Source: Sulfurimonas sp. (GTDB lineage: Bacteria; Campylobacterota; Campylobacteria; Campylobacterales; Sulfurimonadaceae). From it: 64,000 nt of DNA. Made by a program: the position numbers and the translations under genes. Every line of letters starts with the position of its first letter. Position 1 is the stretch's first letter. Shown piece by piece: positions 18,497 through 27,934 of this stretch. The notes under the pieces were generated by a model, which was not told where the DNA came from, made no database searches, and saw only the letters and a list, made by a program, of their open reading frames with translations. Location of the stretch: contig JAOFSE010000006.1 of NCBI GenBank assembly GCA_028044295.1, positions 1 through 64,000 on the forward strand, in the 5' to 3' direction.

Positions 18497-18545
18497 CATA
18501 CTAAAAGTATGTGAGAAGATTAGCAACGCAAGTCAAATGCGTCGC
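18497..18545. repeat. Two adjacent hairpins in dgc-mrp convergent gap
   Basis: In the 207-base gap between convergent genes, CATACT-AAA-AGTATG (18497-18511) is followed by GCAACGCA-7-TGCGTCGC with one mismatch (18523-18545). Upstream there is a short palindrome ACTCTAGAGT. No T-run follows on either strand and no open frame is present. It looks like an intergenic repeat element or a weak bidirectional terminator for dgc and mrp. No second copy is seen in the window. Confidence 0.4.
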
Positions 18546-18569
18546 TATTTATATTTTGTTAAGAGTGAC

Positions 18570-19676
18570 TTATGAAGAACAAGCACTAACACCTGGAGGT
18601 GTAGTTGGTTGAACTGACTCATTTGAAACACCACCAGCAGCGTTAACTGCTTCAATAGTAGCCCAAACAGACTCAGCTGCTTTCATATATCTTTTTGCAG
18701 ACTCAGAAGTTGGGTCAACAAAAGTAACAGGCTTACCTTCATCTCCACCAGTTCTGATACTTGGTTCAATTGGAATCTCAGCAATAATTTCAGTATCAAA
18801 CTCCTTAGCCATTGGACCAGAAGTTCCTTTACCGAAGATATCATACTCAACACCAGTATCTGGTGCTATAAAACCACTCATATTCTCAACAATTCCAGCG
18901 ATAGGAATATCAAGTTTTTTGAACATATCTAATGAACGACGTGAGTCATCAAGAGAAACGCTCTGAGGAGTTGTAACAGTAAGACCAGCTGTAACTGGAA
19001 CTGCTTGAGAAAGTGAAAGTTGTGCATCACCAGTTCCTGGAGGCATATCGATAACTAAAACATCTAACTCAGACCAAAGGATATCTCTTAAGAACTGCTC
19101 GATAGCTTTCATAATCATAGCACCACGCCACATTAATGATTGACCATCTTCCATCAATGAACCCATTGACATTACTTCTAAACCGTATGCTTTAATTGGC
19201 ATTACTTTATTACCCGTAACTTCTGGTTTAACACCATCAATACCTAACATGCGAGGAATATTTGGACCATAGATATCAGCATCTAAAAGACCTACTTTTT
19301 TACCTTGTGCTGCAAGAGCAATAGCAATATTTACAGATGTAGTTGACTTACCAACACCACCCTTACCTGAGCTTATCATTAGGAAGTTTTTAACATGTGG
19401 AGCTATATTTCTAGCTTTTGGTGTCGGAGCTTCAGGTATAGTAGGAGATTTGATATTACATTTTACTTCACCTGCACCTACAGCCTTAAGTTCTTTAGTT
19501 GCATCATCAGTAATTTGTTGTCCAACTTCAGGAGCACTTGATGTGATATCAACAGTAAAGTGAACATCATTTCCAGTGATTTCTATAGAATTCACAAAAC
19601 CAAAAGTTACAATATCCTTAGTAAAACCAGGATACATAACTTTTGAAAGTGCTTCTTTTACAATTTCATTAGTCAT
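18570..19676 (-). CDS. mrp: Mrp/ApbC family iron-sulfur cluster carrier ATPase
   Basis: Cytosolic P-loop ATPase of 368 residues that carries Fe-S clusters to target enzymes. The N terminus is a DUF59/MIP18-like domain (about 1-90). The deviant Walker A is SSGKGGVGKSTT (about 102-113), followed by LLDADIYGPNIPRMLG and DMPPGTGDAQLSL. The C terminus ends SACSS. It is followed on the same strand by no gene; upstream is thiC, itself a 4Fe-4S enzyme, 90 bases away. In Campylobacter, mrp lies next to ispDF, consistent with this neighbourhood. Confidence 0.92.
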   Translation of the reverse strand: MTNEIVKEALSKVMYPGFTKDIVTFGFVNSIEITGNDVHFTVDITSSAPEVGQQITDDATKELKAVGAGEVKCNIKSPTIPEAPTPKARNIAPHVKNFLMISSGKGGVGKSTTSVNIAIALAAQGKKVGLLDADIYGPNIPRMLGIDGVKPEVTGNKVMPIKAYGLEVMSMGSLMEDGQSLMWRGAMIMKAIEQFLRDILWSELDVLVIDMPPGTGDAQLSLSQAVPVTAGLTVTTPQSVSLDDSRRSLDMFKKLDIPIAGIVENMSGFIAPDTGVEYDIFGKGTSGPMAKEFDTEIIAEIPIEPSIRTGGDEGKPVTFVDPTSESAKRYMKAAESVWATIEAVNAAGGVSNESVQPTTPPGVSACSS

Positions 19677-19766
19677 TATATATATTTTCCTTTATAAATT
19701 TTAATTACCGAACTCTACCATATTTAAATAAGACAAAAATTGTCTTATTTAAACTAGTTTAATTTT

Positions 19767-21194
<1,428 letters not shown>

Positions 21195-21308
21195 TCAAAT
21201 AAAGTTAATGTAATATTAAGATGAAAACTATAGTTAAATTTTTAGCTATATCCTACAAATAGTTCAATCTAAATAATATTTATTAAGATTAATAAAGTTT
21301 TAAAAGTG

Positions 21309-21314
21309 TATAAT
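21309..21314 (+). promoter_or_regulatory. -10 box of the ispDF operon
   Basis: TATAAT in GTGTATAATTTCG, 30 bases before the TTG start of ispDF, with an AGAGGT ribosome site at 21333-21338. It would drive ispDF, the HP1021-like gene, sat and pgpA. Confidence 0.6.
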
Positions 21315-21344
21315 TTCGTAACACTTTAACATAGAGGTACTTTA

Positions 21345-22466
21345 TTGTCTAATTTAACGCTAATATTGCTTGCTGCTGGTAGTTCGAGTCGTTTTGAGCT
21401 TGATGTTAAAAAACAGTGGCTACGAATAAACCATACACCTTTATGGCAATTTGTAGCAAATAAGTGTGAAGAAACTAAACACTTTGAGAAAATCATCATA
21501 ACTTCTTCAAAAGACGATCTTGAGTTTATGAAAAACTATGCAGATTATACATTTATTGAAGGTGGGTCAACTAGACAAGAGTCTTTAAAAAACTCTCTTT
21601 TAGAAGTTGAAACCGAATATGTGTTAGTAAGTGATATTGCAAGAGCATGTATAAGTAAAGAGTTTTTAGAAAATATTATTTCACATATTGGTGAATCTGA
21701 CTGTATAGTTCCTTACTTAAAAGTCACTGACACTATAGTGTATGACAATAAAACAATTGATAGAGATAAAGTTAAAAGAATTCAAACTCCTCAACTCTCA
21801 CTTACATCTGCTCTTAAAGATGCTCTAGACGTAGAAGAAGAGTTTACAGATGAGAGTAGTGCTATTGTAAGTAATGGTGGGACAAGAGAGTTTATTTTGG
21901 GTGAAGATAGCGCACATAAAATAACTCATACAAAAGACCTTCAAAAGCTTACATGTATAGATAGACCATCACTTGACACTTTAAGTGGAACAGGATTTGA
22001 TGTTCATGCCTTTGATGACAAAGGTGACATGTATCTTGGTGGAGTTAAAATAGAGTCTGACTTTGGCTTTAAAGCGCACAGTGATGGTGACGTTGCTATT
22101 CATGCTCTCATAGATGCTCTTTTAGGAGCAGCTGGTATGGGAGACATAGGTATGATGTTCCCAGATAATGATGACTCATATAAAGGTATAGACTCAAAAG
22201 AGTTACTAAGTAGAGTTGTGACAAAAATATACAACTTAGGTTTTGTAATTGTTAATGTTGATTTAACAATCACGTGCGAAAAACCAAGAGTTGGTAAATA
22301 TAAACTCCCAATGAGAAAAACTCTAAGTACTATTTTAAATCTAGACTCAAGTAGAGTAAACATAAAAGCTACAACAACAGAAAAGCTAGGATTTATAGGC
22401 CGTGGCGAAGGTGTAGCAGTAATTGCTAATGCAAATTTAAAATATTTTGATTGGACAAAAATTTGA
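21345..22466 (+). CDS. ispDF: Bifunctional IspD/IspF isoprenoid enzyme
   Basis: Fusion of two non-consecutive MEP-pathway enzymes. The N-terminal IspD (about 1-200) has LLAAGSSSRF and a VKKQW segment. The C-terminal IspF (about 212-373) has GTGFDVHAF, GGVKIESDFGFKAHSDGDVAIHALIDALLG and MFPDND. Such fusions are usual in Campylobacterota. The TTG start is supported by the AGAGGT site 7 bases upstream. The last codons overlap the next gene. Confidence 0.94.
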   Translation: MSNLTLILLAAGSSSRFELDVKKQWLRINHTPLWQFVANKCEETKHFEKIIITSSKDDLEFMKNYADYTFIEGGSTRQESLKNSLLEVETEYVLVSDIARACISKEFLENIISHIGESDCIVPYLKVTDTIVYDNKTIDRDKVKRIQTPQLSLTSALKDALDVEEEFTDESSAIVSNGGTREFILGEDSAHKITHTKDLQKLTCIDRPSLDTLSGTGFDVHAFDDKGDMYLGGVKIESDFGFKAHSDGDVAIHALIDALLGAAGMGDIGMMFPDNDDSYKGIDSKELLSRVVTKIYNLGFVIVNVDLTITCEKPRVGKYKLPMRKTLSTILNLDSSRVNIKATTTEKLGFIGRGEGVAVIANANLKYFDWTKI

Positions 22467-23350
22467 AAATACTAATAATAGAAAATGAAGTTTATTTAGC
22501 ACAAAGTATTGCTACTAAACTAGGTGAACTAGGTCATATATGTGAAATGTGTACCTCTACAAAAGATGCAATAAAAAGTAATAACTATGATGTTGTCTTA
22601 TTATCAACAAATATCAATGGTCAAGACTTTAATCCAGTAATAGAAACATTTAAAAAATCTATTATTATCTTAATGGTGTCATACATCTCTAATGATACTG
22701 TTTCAAAACCACTATCACTTGGCGCAAAAGACTATATACTAAAGCCATTCATGATAGAAGAGCTGATTAGAAAAATAAACCATTACCAAGATTATGAAAA
22801 ATTAAAAAAGAGAACTGAAGCTTACGATAAATATATATCTCATAGTTTTTCATCAATTAGTAAAGAGCATGATTATAATAACTTAGACTTACCTCTATTT
22901 ATATCTTCTTCATACCAAAAACATGCAGATTCTTTTGCATTTGAATACGCTAAGAAAAAAAACATACCGATTCACTTTGTTACACTAACTGACCCTAAAG
23001 CTATGAATGAAATAGAATCTATTACAGAAAACTCTTTAGTCTATATAATTGACTTCCATACTATAAAGAAAAACGATAGAAAATCTTTTTATAAACTTAT
23101 AGAGAATAAAAAAGCTGTTATTTCCTCTACAGATAAATTTGAAGATGAAGAGTGTAATATTTTAGAAATTAAGAGTGAAAATAATATATTTGATCAAGGT
23201 GACATTTTACCAATTGAAGACTATGTAAAGTATATAGTTTTAAACTATCAACACAAATTTCCAGATACAGAGCTTTCTAAAAAGCTAGGTATTAGCCGTA
23301 AAAGTTTATGGGAAAAACGTAAGAAATATGACATCGTCAAGAAAAAATAA
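22463..23350 (+). CDS. Atypical response regulator, HP1021/CemR type
   Basis: A receiver domain (about 1-115) beginning MKILIIENEVYLAQSIATKL is followed by an unassigned middle region. A C-terminal Fis-like helix-turn-helix has ELSKKLGISRKSLWEKR. The phospho-acceptor aspartate expected in the VVLLSTNING strand is replaced by serine, so signalling should not use phosphotransfer. HP1021 of Helicobacter and Cj1608/CemR of Campylobacter share this feature and gene position between ispDF and sat. They regulate energy metabolism and, in Helicobacter, bind oriC. I choose the TTG at 22463, which overlaps the ispDF stop (TTGA) and gives the HP1021-like N terminus; a TTG at 22451 would add four residues. 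Confidence 0.88.
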   Translation: MKILIIENEVYLAQSIATKLGELGHICEMCTSTKDAIKSNNYDVVLLSTNINGQDFNPVIETFKKSIIILMVSYISNDTVSKPLSLGAKDYILKPFMIEELIRKINHYQDYEKLKKRTEAYDKYISHSFSSISKEHDYNNLDLPLFISSSYQKHADSFAFEYAKKKNIPIHFVTLTDPKAMNEIESITENSLVYIIDFHTIKKNDRKSFYKLIENKKAVISSTDKFEDEECNILEIKSENNIFDQGDILPIEDYVKYIVLNYQHKFPDTELSKKLGISRKSLWEKRKKYDIVKKK

Positions 23351-24518
23351 AACTCTTTTTATAGATAAAGAAGCAGCATCTGCATTAGAACTTTTAAAAG
23401 AAGGCCTTCTCTCTCCTGCTGAATCTCTTATGAATCAAAAAGAGATGCAAGAAGTTATAAAGACTGGTCTCATAAATGGTAAATCTTTTCCATTTCCATT
23501 TATACTAGCTCCATCAGGTAAAATGAACAAAGATGTTCTACAAAGTGCTAAAAAAGGTGAAGAGATTGATATAATCTTAGAAAATGTTCACTTTGCTACA
23601 TTAGTAGTTGACGAAGTTTTTGATATAGATACAAAAGATAGAATAAAACAGATATATGGAACAGATGACTTAACACACCCAGGCATAATGGCAACTATGA
23701 ATAGACTTGGTTCTATTGCAGTTAGTGGTGAGTATGAACTAATAAACCAGACCATTAATGAGTCTAAAGAAAAAATACAAAATGCTAAAAGACTCATAGA
23801 TGCAAAACATACGACATCTCTTGTTATGGCGGCAAATCCTCTTCATCGTGCACACGAAAGACTTATTCGTCAAACTTTAGAAAACACTGACTTGCTTGTT
23901 ATATTTTTACTCAAACCATATACTCAATCTAACCTAGACTATGAAATTAGAAAAGAGACTCTTGAGTACTTTATAAATCACTTCTTAACTAAGAATCATG
24001 TTGTAATAGTACCTCTAGAGAATAGTTATATATTTGCAGGCTATAGTGAGATTATCATCGATGCTATCGTTGCTAAAAACTATGGTTGTGATAGACTGAC
24101 TATCGGTAGGAACCATGCTGGTCTTGGAATGTTTTATGATGCAAATTCAAATAAGTCTATTATAGATAGAGTAGTTGGTATAGATATAGAGATAACAGTT
24201 GCAAGTGAATATGTGTATTGCGACAAATGTACTACTCTTGTAAGTAAAAGTACTTGTCCTCATGGTCAACATCACCAAATTTCATATCATTCAGACTCTA
24301 TTTTAGAACTTCTTGAGCTTGGAATTTTACCTCCTACTATGCTCATAAGAAAAGAGATATCTGCGTTTATACTATCTAAGTTACTCCCAAATAGATTTAA
24401 AAACTTAGAAAAACTATACTACGATATACTACCTGTTGAAGGTCTTTTAGAAGAGCATACTGAAAAAGATTTTTACCTAGAGCTGATGAAGCTCTACCAA
24501 ACAACCTCACTTACATAG
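23328..24518 (+). CDS. sat: Sulfate adenylyltransferase
   Basis: ATP sulfurylase forming adenylylsulfate from ATP and sulfate, or the reverse during sulfur oxidation. The 396-residue single-chain protein has a PUA-like N-terminal part, the nucleotide motif MAANPLHRAHERLIR (about 160-174) and the GRNHAGLG loop (about 262-269). A C-terminal zinc-type set of cysteines lies in YCDKC and STCPHGQH. It overlaps the regulator gene by 23 bases. In an autotrophic sulfur oxidiser the reverse direction is possible; the sequence alone does not decide. Confidence 0.92.
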   Translation: MTSSRKNKTLFIDKEAASALELLKEGLLSPAESLMNQKEMQEVIKTGLINGKSFPFPFILAPSGKMNKDVLQSAKKGEEIDIILENVHFATLVVDEVFDIDTKDRIKQIYGTDDLTHPGIMATMNRLGSIAVSGEYELINQTINESKEKIQNAKRLIDAKHTTSLVMAANPLHRAHERLIRQTLENTDLLVIFLLKPYTQSNLDYEIRKETLEYFINHFLTKNHVVIVPLENSYIFAGYSEIIIDAIVAKNYGCDRLTIGRNHAGLGMFYDANSNKSIIDRVVGIDIEITVASEYVYCDKCTTLVSKSTCPHGQHHQISYHSDSILELLELGILPPTMLIRKEISAFILSKLLPNRFKNLEKLYYDILPVEGLLEEHTEKDFYLELMKLYQTTSLT

Positions 24519-24525
24519 GATTACA

Positions 24526-25032
24526 ATGAATTGGTTTTTTATTACTTTAGGATACTCTGGTCTAGCACCAAAAGCACCTGGAACTGTTGGAACTCTTGTT
24601 TCACTTCCACTTGGAATGTTAATACTTATATACTTTGATGCACAAACACTTTTCTTAGCAACAGCGTTAATTAGTATTATTGCTATAAAAGAGATAAATA
24701 AATATGAAGAAAAAACTGGAACTCATGATGACAAACGAATAGTTATAGATGAATTAGCTGGTATGTGGTTTGCACTTAGTGTAGCTCCTGCACTTACTGT
24801 AGGAATGGGTGAAGTATGTAGCTTAGAAAATGGTTTTTTAGTTCAATCTCTTTTATCATTTGTATTATTTAGATACTTCGATATTGCAAAACCATCTATC
24901 ATCGGTAGACTTGATCGTGAAGCCAAAGGTGGAGTTGGTGTTATGGGTGATGATATAGTGGCTGGTTTCACAGCTGGTATTTTATCTGCTTCTATTTGGC
25001 AAGGATATTTATACATTCAACCTATGCTATAA
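24526..25032 (+). CDS. pgpA: Phosphatidylglycerophosphatase A
   Basis: Inner-membrane enzyme removing phosphate from phosphatidylglycerophosphate. The 168-residue protein contains GYSGLAPKAPGTVGTL, HDDKRIVIDELAGMW and FDIAKPSIIGRLDR, the PgpA signature blocks, and four hydrophobic segments. It is the last gene of the ispDF-regulator-sat-pgpA transcript, starting 7 bases after sat. It ends 3 bases before the convergent stop of the next gene. Confidence 0.92.
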   Translation: MNWFFITLGYSGLAPKAPGTVGTLVSLPLGMLILIYFDAQTLFLATALISIIAIKEINKYEEKTGTHDDKRIVIDELAGMWFALSVAPALTVGMGEVCSLENGFLVQSLLSFVLFRYFDIAKPSIIGRLDREAKGGVGVMGDDIVAGFTAGILSASIWQGYLYIQPML

Positions 25033-25035
25033 GTT

Positions 25036-25479
25036 TTACATGTAAAGAGTTGATATCTTGTCAACCCTTCTAAATAAATGATACACTCTATCATTAATAG
25101 CGCTATCAACCATAGCATCAGGCATTAAACTAGCTTTAATCCATCCACCAGCAGGACTCATCATTTCTAGAGTGTCATTGTTTCTATACTGATCGATTTT
25201 ATGTTTATTTAGTATTCTTCTCTCTACCTTAGTATCAATAGCATCAAAATCTACTTCATGTTTATAATATATTGTTCTAATACATTTTTTTATATCTTTA
25301 CACCAGTCTGCTTTTCCACCTTCGGTATAATATGTTTTTTCTCCATTATCATACTCAACTTGAAACACATAAAACTGATCTAATCGAAGAGCTTTTTCTA
25401 ACACAAAAACAACTTTACCTAAACCAAACACAACAGAATATATTTCATCATCTAATTTTATATCTATGAATTTATTCAT
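25036..25479 (-). CDS. Uncharacterised protein with SH3-like N-terminal region
   Basis: 147 residues, not recognised. The first half, FGLGKVVFVLEKALRL then FQVEYDNGEKTYYTEGGKADWCK, resembles a small beta-barrel module found in other uncharacterised proteins (glycine-rich turn, DNGE, YTxxGK). The second half is charged and helical. No signal peptide or membrane helix is seen. The start has a GAAGGA ribosome site. It stands alone, downstream of a long inverted repeat that includes a minus-strand TATAAT at 25570-25575. Function unknown. Confidence 0.6.
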   Translation of the reverse strand: MNKFIDIKLDDEIYSVVFGLGKVVFVLEKALRLDQFYVFQVEYDNGEKTYYTEGGKADWCKDIKKCIRTIYYKHEVDFDAIDTKVERRILNKHKIDQYRNNDTLEMMSPAGGWIKASLMPDAMVDSAINDRVYHLFRRVDKISTLYM

Positions 25480-25517
25480 TATATATCCTTCAATATATCA
25501 GATTGTCTTTAAAGACT

Positions 25518-25577
25518 ATTATAATGAAGTGGTGTGAGTTTTGGGAGACTAGCATGACAGCACCACTCCATTATAAT
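25518..25577. repeat. Long inverted repeat / stem-loop
   Basis: 17-bp arms at 25518-25534 and 25561-25577 (ATTATAATGAAGTGGTG against its complement, one mismatch) with a 26-base loop. Each arm contains TATAATG, so inward-facing -10-like boxes lie at both ends. It occupies the gap between two minus-strand genes. It may be a structured RNA, a paired promoter or operator, or a miniature element remnant. Confidence 0.6.
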
Positions 25578-25661
25578 AATCTATATTATTTTACTGAGTA
25601 ATCATTCATATGTAGAACTCATCTCTTATAAAGTAGGAGAGAAAATAAAAGTGAGTTTTAA

Positions 25662-25696
25662 AATAATGCTTAAGTTTTATTAAGCATTATTTTTTT
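25662..25696 (+). terminator. Strong rho-independent terminator (bidirectional in part)
   Basis: Perfect 12-bp stem AATAATGCTTAA/TTAAGCATTATT (25662-25673, 25680-25691) with a 6-base loop, followed on the plus strand by a T-run to 25696. It lies directly downstream of the torF-like stop on the minus strand, where four Ts follow the stem. It can therefore end torF, but its best polarity is plus, where no annotated gene ends nearby. Confidence 0.75.
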
Positions 25697-25699
25697 GTC

Positions 25700-26365
25700 T
25701 TAAAAGCTTGTACCAACCGTTAAAACAACATTCTTTTCATCTTTATCACCATTATCGAAATCAGCATGAGCATACATAACACTTACATCAAATTTTCCAA
25801 ATGATTTACTAAGACCTACCGTAGCATATTTATTAAAATCTTCATAATCACCATAAGTAGCATCAAAAGTTATATCCATTGGAAGTGGAACAGATACGCC
25901 AGCTTCCCATGTATCTGAATTTGCACTATTTGTACCATTAATTCCCATGATACGTGTACCGCTAACTGCTAATGGACCAAAGTCATAACCTAGAGTTACC
26001 CAAGCCTCTGCAAAGTTATTATCACCAGTATTACCTTGATAAATAAACTCAATTAGACCAACATCATAACTAAAGTTTTTATACTCACCAGCATAACCAG
26101 CATATATATCAAGTTCCATTGTAGCCCCTGAATATACTTCATCACTTACATTTGAACCCCATGTTCCTATGTAAAAACCATTATACGATACATCAAATCC
26201 ACCTTGAATAGCCATAGCATCTGCGGTTTGAGAGTAACCTCTCCAAATATAATTACTTGTCATTGCAACATTTGCACTTATTTCAATCTCTGATGATGAT
26301 TCTTCAGCAAATGCCATAGTAGAAGTCAAAATAGCCGCTGCTAAACTTAGTTTTAATAATTTCAT
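25700..26365 (-). CDS. TorF-family putative outer-membrane porin
   Basis: A 221-residue protein with a clean signal peptide (MKLLKLSLAAAILTSTMAFA, cut near residue 20). After it come alternating beta-strand-like segments beginning EIEISANVAMTSNYIWRGYSQT, the hallmark of the TorF/TIGR02001 family of outer-membrane proteins. The C terminus ends in TVGTSF, with a terminal aromatic as in barrels. Substrate unknown; some members lie by TMAO or other respiratory genes. Here a molybdoenzyme-maturation cluster is just upstream on the same strand. It has its own upstream gap with a perfect palindrome, and a strong terminator follows. Confidence 0.8.
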   Translation of the reverse strand: MKLLKLSLAAAILTSTMAFAEESSSEIEISANVAMTSNYIWRGYSQTADAMAIQGGFDVSYNGFYIGTWGSNVSDEVYSGATMELDIYAGYAGEYKNFSYDVGLIEFIYQGNTGDNNFAEAWVTLGYDFGPLAVSGTRIMGINGTNSANSDTWEAGVSVPLPMDITFDATYGDYEDFNKYATVGLSKSFGKFDVSVMYAHADFDNGDKDEKNVVLTVGTSF

Positions 26366-26426
26366 TTTTTATATCCTTTTTAATTGTAGGAGTATTATGA
26401 CACTAATAGCATGGAATAAATGCAAT

Positions 26427-26451
26427 ATACTGATTAATTATTAATCAGTAT
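26427..26451. promoter_or_regulatory. Perfect 25-base palindrome upstream of torF-like gene
   Basis: 12-bp arms ATACTGATTAAT and ATTAATCAGTAT around a single T, 62-86 bases ahead of the torF-like start codon. No T-run follows, so an operator for a dimeric regulator is more likely than a terminator. Confidence 0.5.
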
Positions 26452-26547
26452 GCTGTATATTCTATAATATGTCAAATTGAAACTATTAATTTTATGTTAT
26501 TGTTGACTTTGAAGTTTTGAGATGTGTGTAGAAGGCTTATTATATGG

Positions 26548-26572
26548 TATTACTAGCTAAAAGCCAGTAATA
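26548..26572 (-). terminator. Stem-loop just after the 26574 stop codon
   Basis: 11-bp arms with one mismatch and a 3-base loop (26548-26558, 26562-26572), beginning 1 base after the minus-strand TAG stop at 26574-26576. The T-run is poor, so it is either a weak terminator or a 3'-end stabiliser. Confidence 0.45.
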
Positions 26573-26573
26573 T

Positions 26574-27080
26574 CTATACGAACATAGGGTCGTCTGTTGG
26601 TTCGATTTCCTCGAAATCCTCTATGATTGTATCAAACATTTTCATAGTCTTTTTAGCTTTTACTATATTAGCATCAAAAATAGATTTAGAAGCGGGGAAT
26701 GCTTCTCCTAACTCCGTATAGATTAAAATACGACCATTAATATGTTTGTCTATCTCTGCAAAGGCATCTTTTAAGAACTGTTGTTTTGTTGTATGTCTAA
26801 AAAGGTTTCTAACCATTTTAATACGCTCTTTAATAGGAATAGACTCATCAATTGCTTCAGCAATTCTTTTGATATCTAGACGAGAAAGATAAACACCACT
26901 TTGCTCAGGTGCAAGTAGTTTAGAAGTTAATGCATCAACAAACTGTGGAACAGGTTCTTCATCTTCTTTATCACCAATATCTCTATTATCTTCTTGTGGT
27001 TTGTTTGGATCTGTTACACAACTCTCTTTTACAAATTTATCAAAATCTGCTCTTAAATCACTTAAATCATTTGCATTCAT
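26574..27080 (-). CDS. Uncharacterised protein linked to molybdoenzyme maturation genes
   Basis: 168 residues, not recognised. There is an acidic, proline-containing linker (about 22-46: DPNKPQEDNRD...KEDEEPVPQ), then a mostly helical domain with IPIKERIKMVRNLFRHTTKQQFLKDAF and an acidic tail. No membrane or export signal is seen, so it is probably cytoplasmic. It is the last gene of the run torD-like, polyferredoxin, AroE-like, this gene, each nearly touching, which implies shared function. A helper in assembling or regulating a molybdoenzyme is only an inference. Confidence 0.6.
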   Translation of the reverse strand: MNANDLSDLRADFDKFVKESCVTDPNKPQEDNRDIGDKEDEEPVPQFVDALTSKLLAPEQSGVYLSRLDIKRIAEAIDESIPIKERIKMVRNLFRHTTKQQFLKDAFAEIDKHINGRILIYTELGEAFPASKSIFDANIVKAKKTMKMFDTIIEDFEEIEPTDDPMFV

Positions 27081-27106
27081 ATTCTATTCCTTATTTAATT
27101 GTTTTA

Positions 27107-27934
27107 TTAAAATCTCATATCTGATTTATCATAGTCTAAATGGTTTTTATCTGCATAAAAATCCAATATCTCACTACTGATAGTATCAAGTATATTCTCA
27201 AATCCTGTGTAATTAGCACTCAATTCATTAGCTCTAATTTTCAAAGATGATAACTGCTTTTTTTGCTTCATATCTATATTTAAAGGGCTGAGTTTACTTA
27301 GCATCGACAAAGATGAGAAGTCTGAAAAATCTATCACCACATCAAAAGATGAAAGATCAACATCCATATTTGGAGCAACTCTATTTATATCAGCATCACT
27401 AATATTCATCTCACCTACAAAACTCATAAGAGCTTCTAAATCATCATTAAAGTAACTTACATGTAGAGAATTATTAAGAGTTAAAGCAAAAGCTTTAGCA
27501 TAATGATTGATACCTATAAGTGCTACTTTTTTTGCATTTTGGCTCTCAAGGTACTTTGTTAGTATATCTGCAAACAAGACAGAACCTATCAGCTTCTCTC
27601 CCTCACGAACAAGTATGTCACACATTCCAGACTGAGTAACTATCTCGTCTGCTTCATCTAAAATCTCTACTACGTCCTGAACAAATTCATTTGAAAGTAT
27701 CGCACCATTTACATGAGATTTTTTCATATTTGAAACTGTAAAATAAAAATCATCTTCACGGATATTCATAGGAATAGCCATCGCATCTTTGTTCTTTCTC
27801 TTTAAAAGTTTATTCAGAGTTGCACAAAGACTACTAGTCCCAGCTTCTTCACCTATAAATCCATAAAGTTTTGTTTGATGAGAAATCTCATTAGCGTCAT
27901 TCATCATATCTACATATCCTCTGTTATGCCCCAA
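27107..27934 (-). CDS. Degenerate shikimate-dehydrogenase-like protein
   Basis: 275 residues. The N-terminal half lines up by eye with the AroE substrate domain: KLYGFIGEEAGTSSL for the usual IGxPxxHSxSP, then NGAILSNEFVQDVVEILDEADEI for the NVTIPHK...LLDE region. Next comes DILVREGEKLIGSVLFAD where AroE has NTDGxGF. A nucleotide-fold-like KKVALIGINHYAKAFALTL follows. The catalytic lysine and aspartate positions are not conserved, so shikimate oxidation is unlikely. It overlaps the polyferredoxin gene by 25 bases in a molybdoenzyme-maturation cluster. I infer a repurposed binding protein; the family call is mine and unverified. A downstream in-frame ATG at 27904 (MMNDANE) is a possible start. 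Confidence 0.6.
   Translation of the reverse strand: MGHNRGYVDMMNDANEISHQTKLYGFIGEEAGTSSLCATLNKLLKRKNKDAMAIPMNIREDDFYFTVSNMKKSHVNGAILSNEFVQDVVEILDEADEIVTQSGMCDILVREGEKLIGSVLFADILTKYLESQNAKKVALIGINHYAKAFALTLNNSLHVSYFNDDLEALMSFVGEMNISDADINRVAPNMDVDLSSFDVVIDFSDFSSLSMLSKLSPLNIDMKQKKQLSSLKIRANELSANYTGFENILDTISSEILDFYADKNHLDYDKSDMRF

Noticed and set aside
25518..25577. Signal recognition particle (4.5S) RNA
   Set aside because: The loop lacks the conserved GGAAG/AGCAGC-type core of bacterial SRP RNA; only the overall stem-loop shape is similar.
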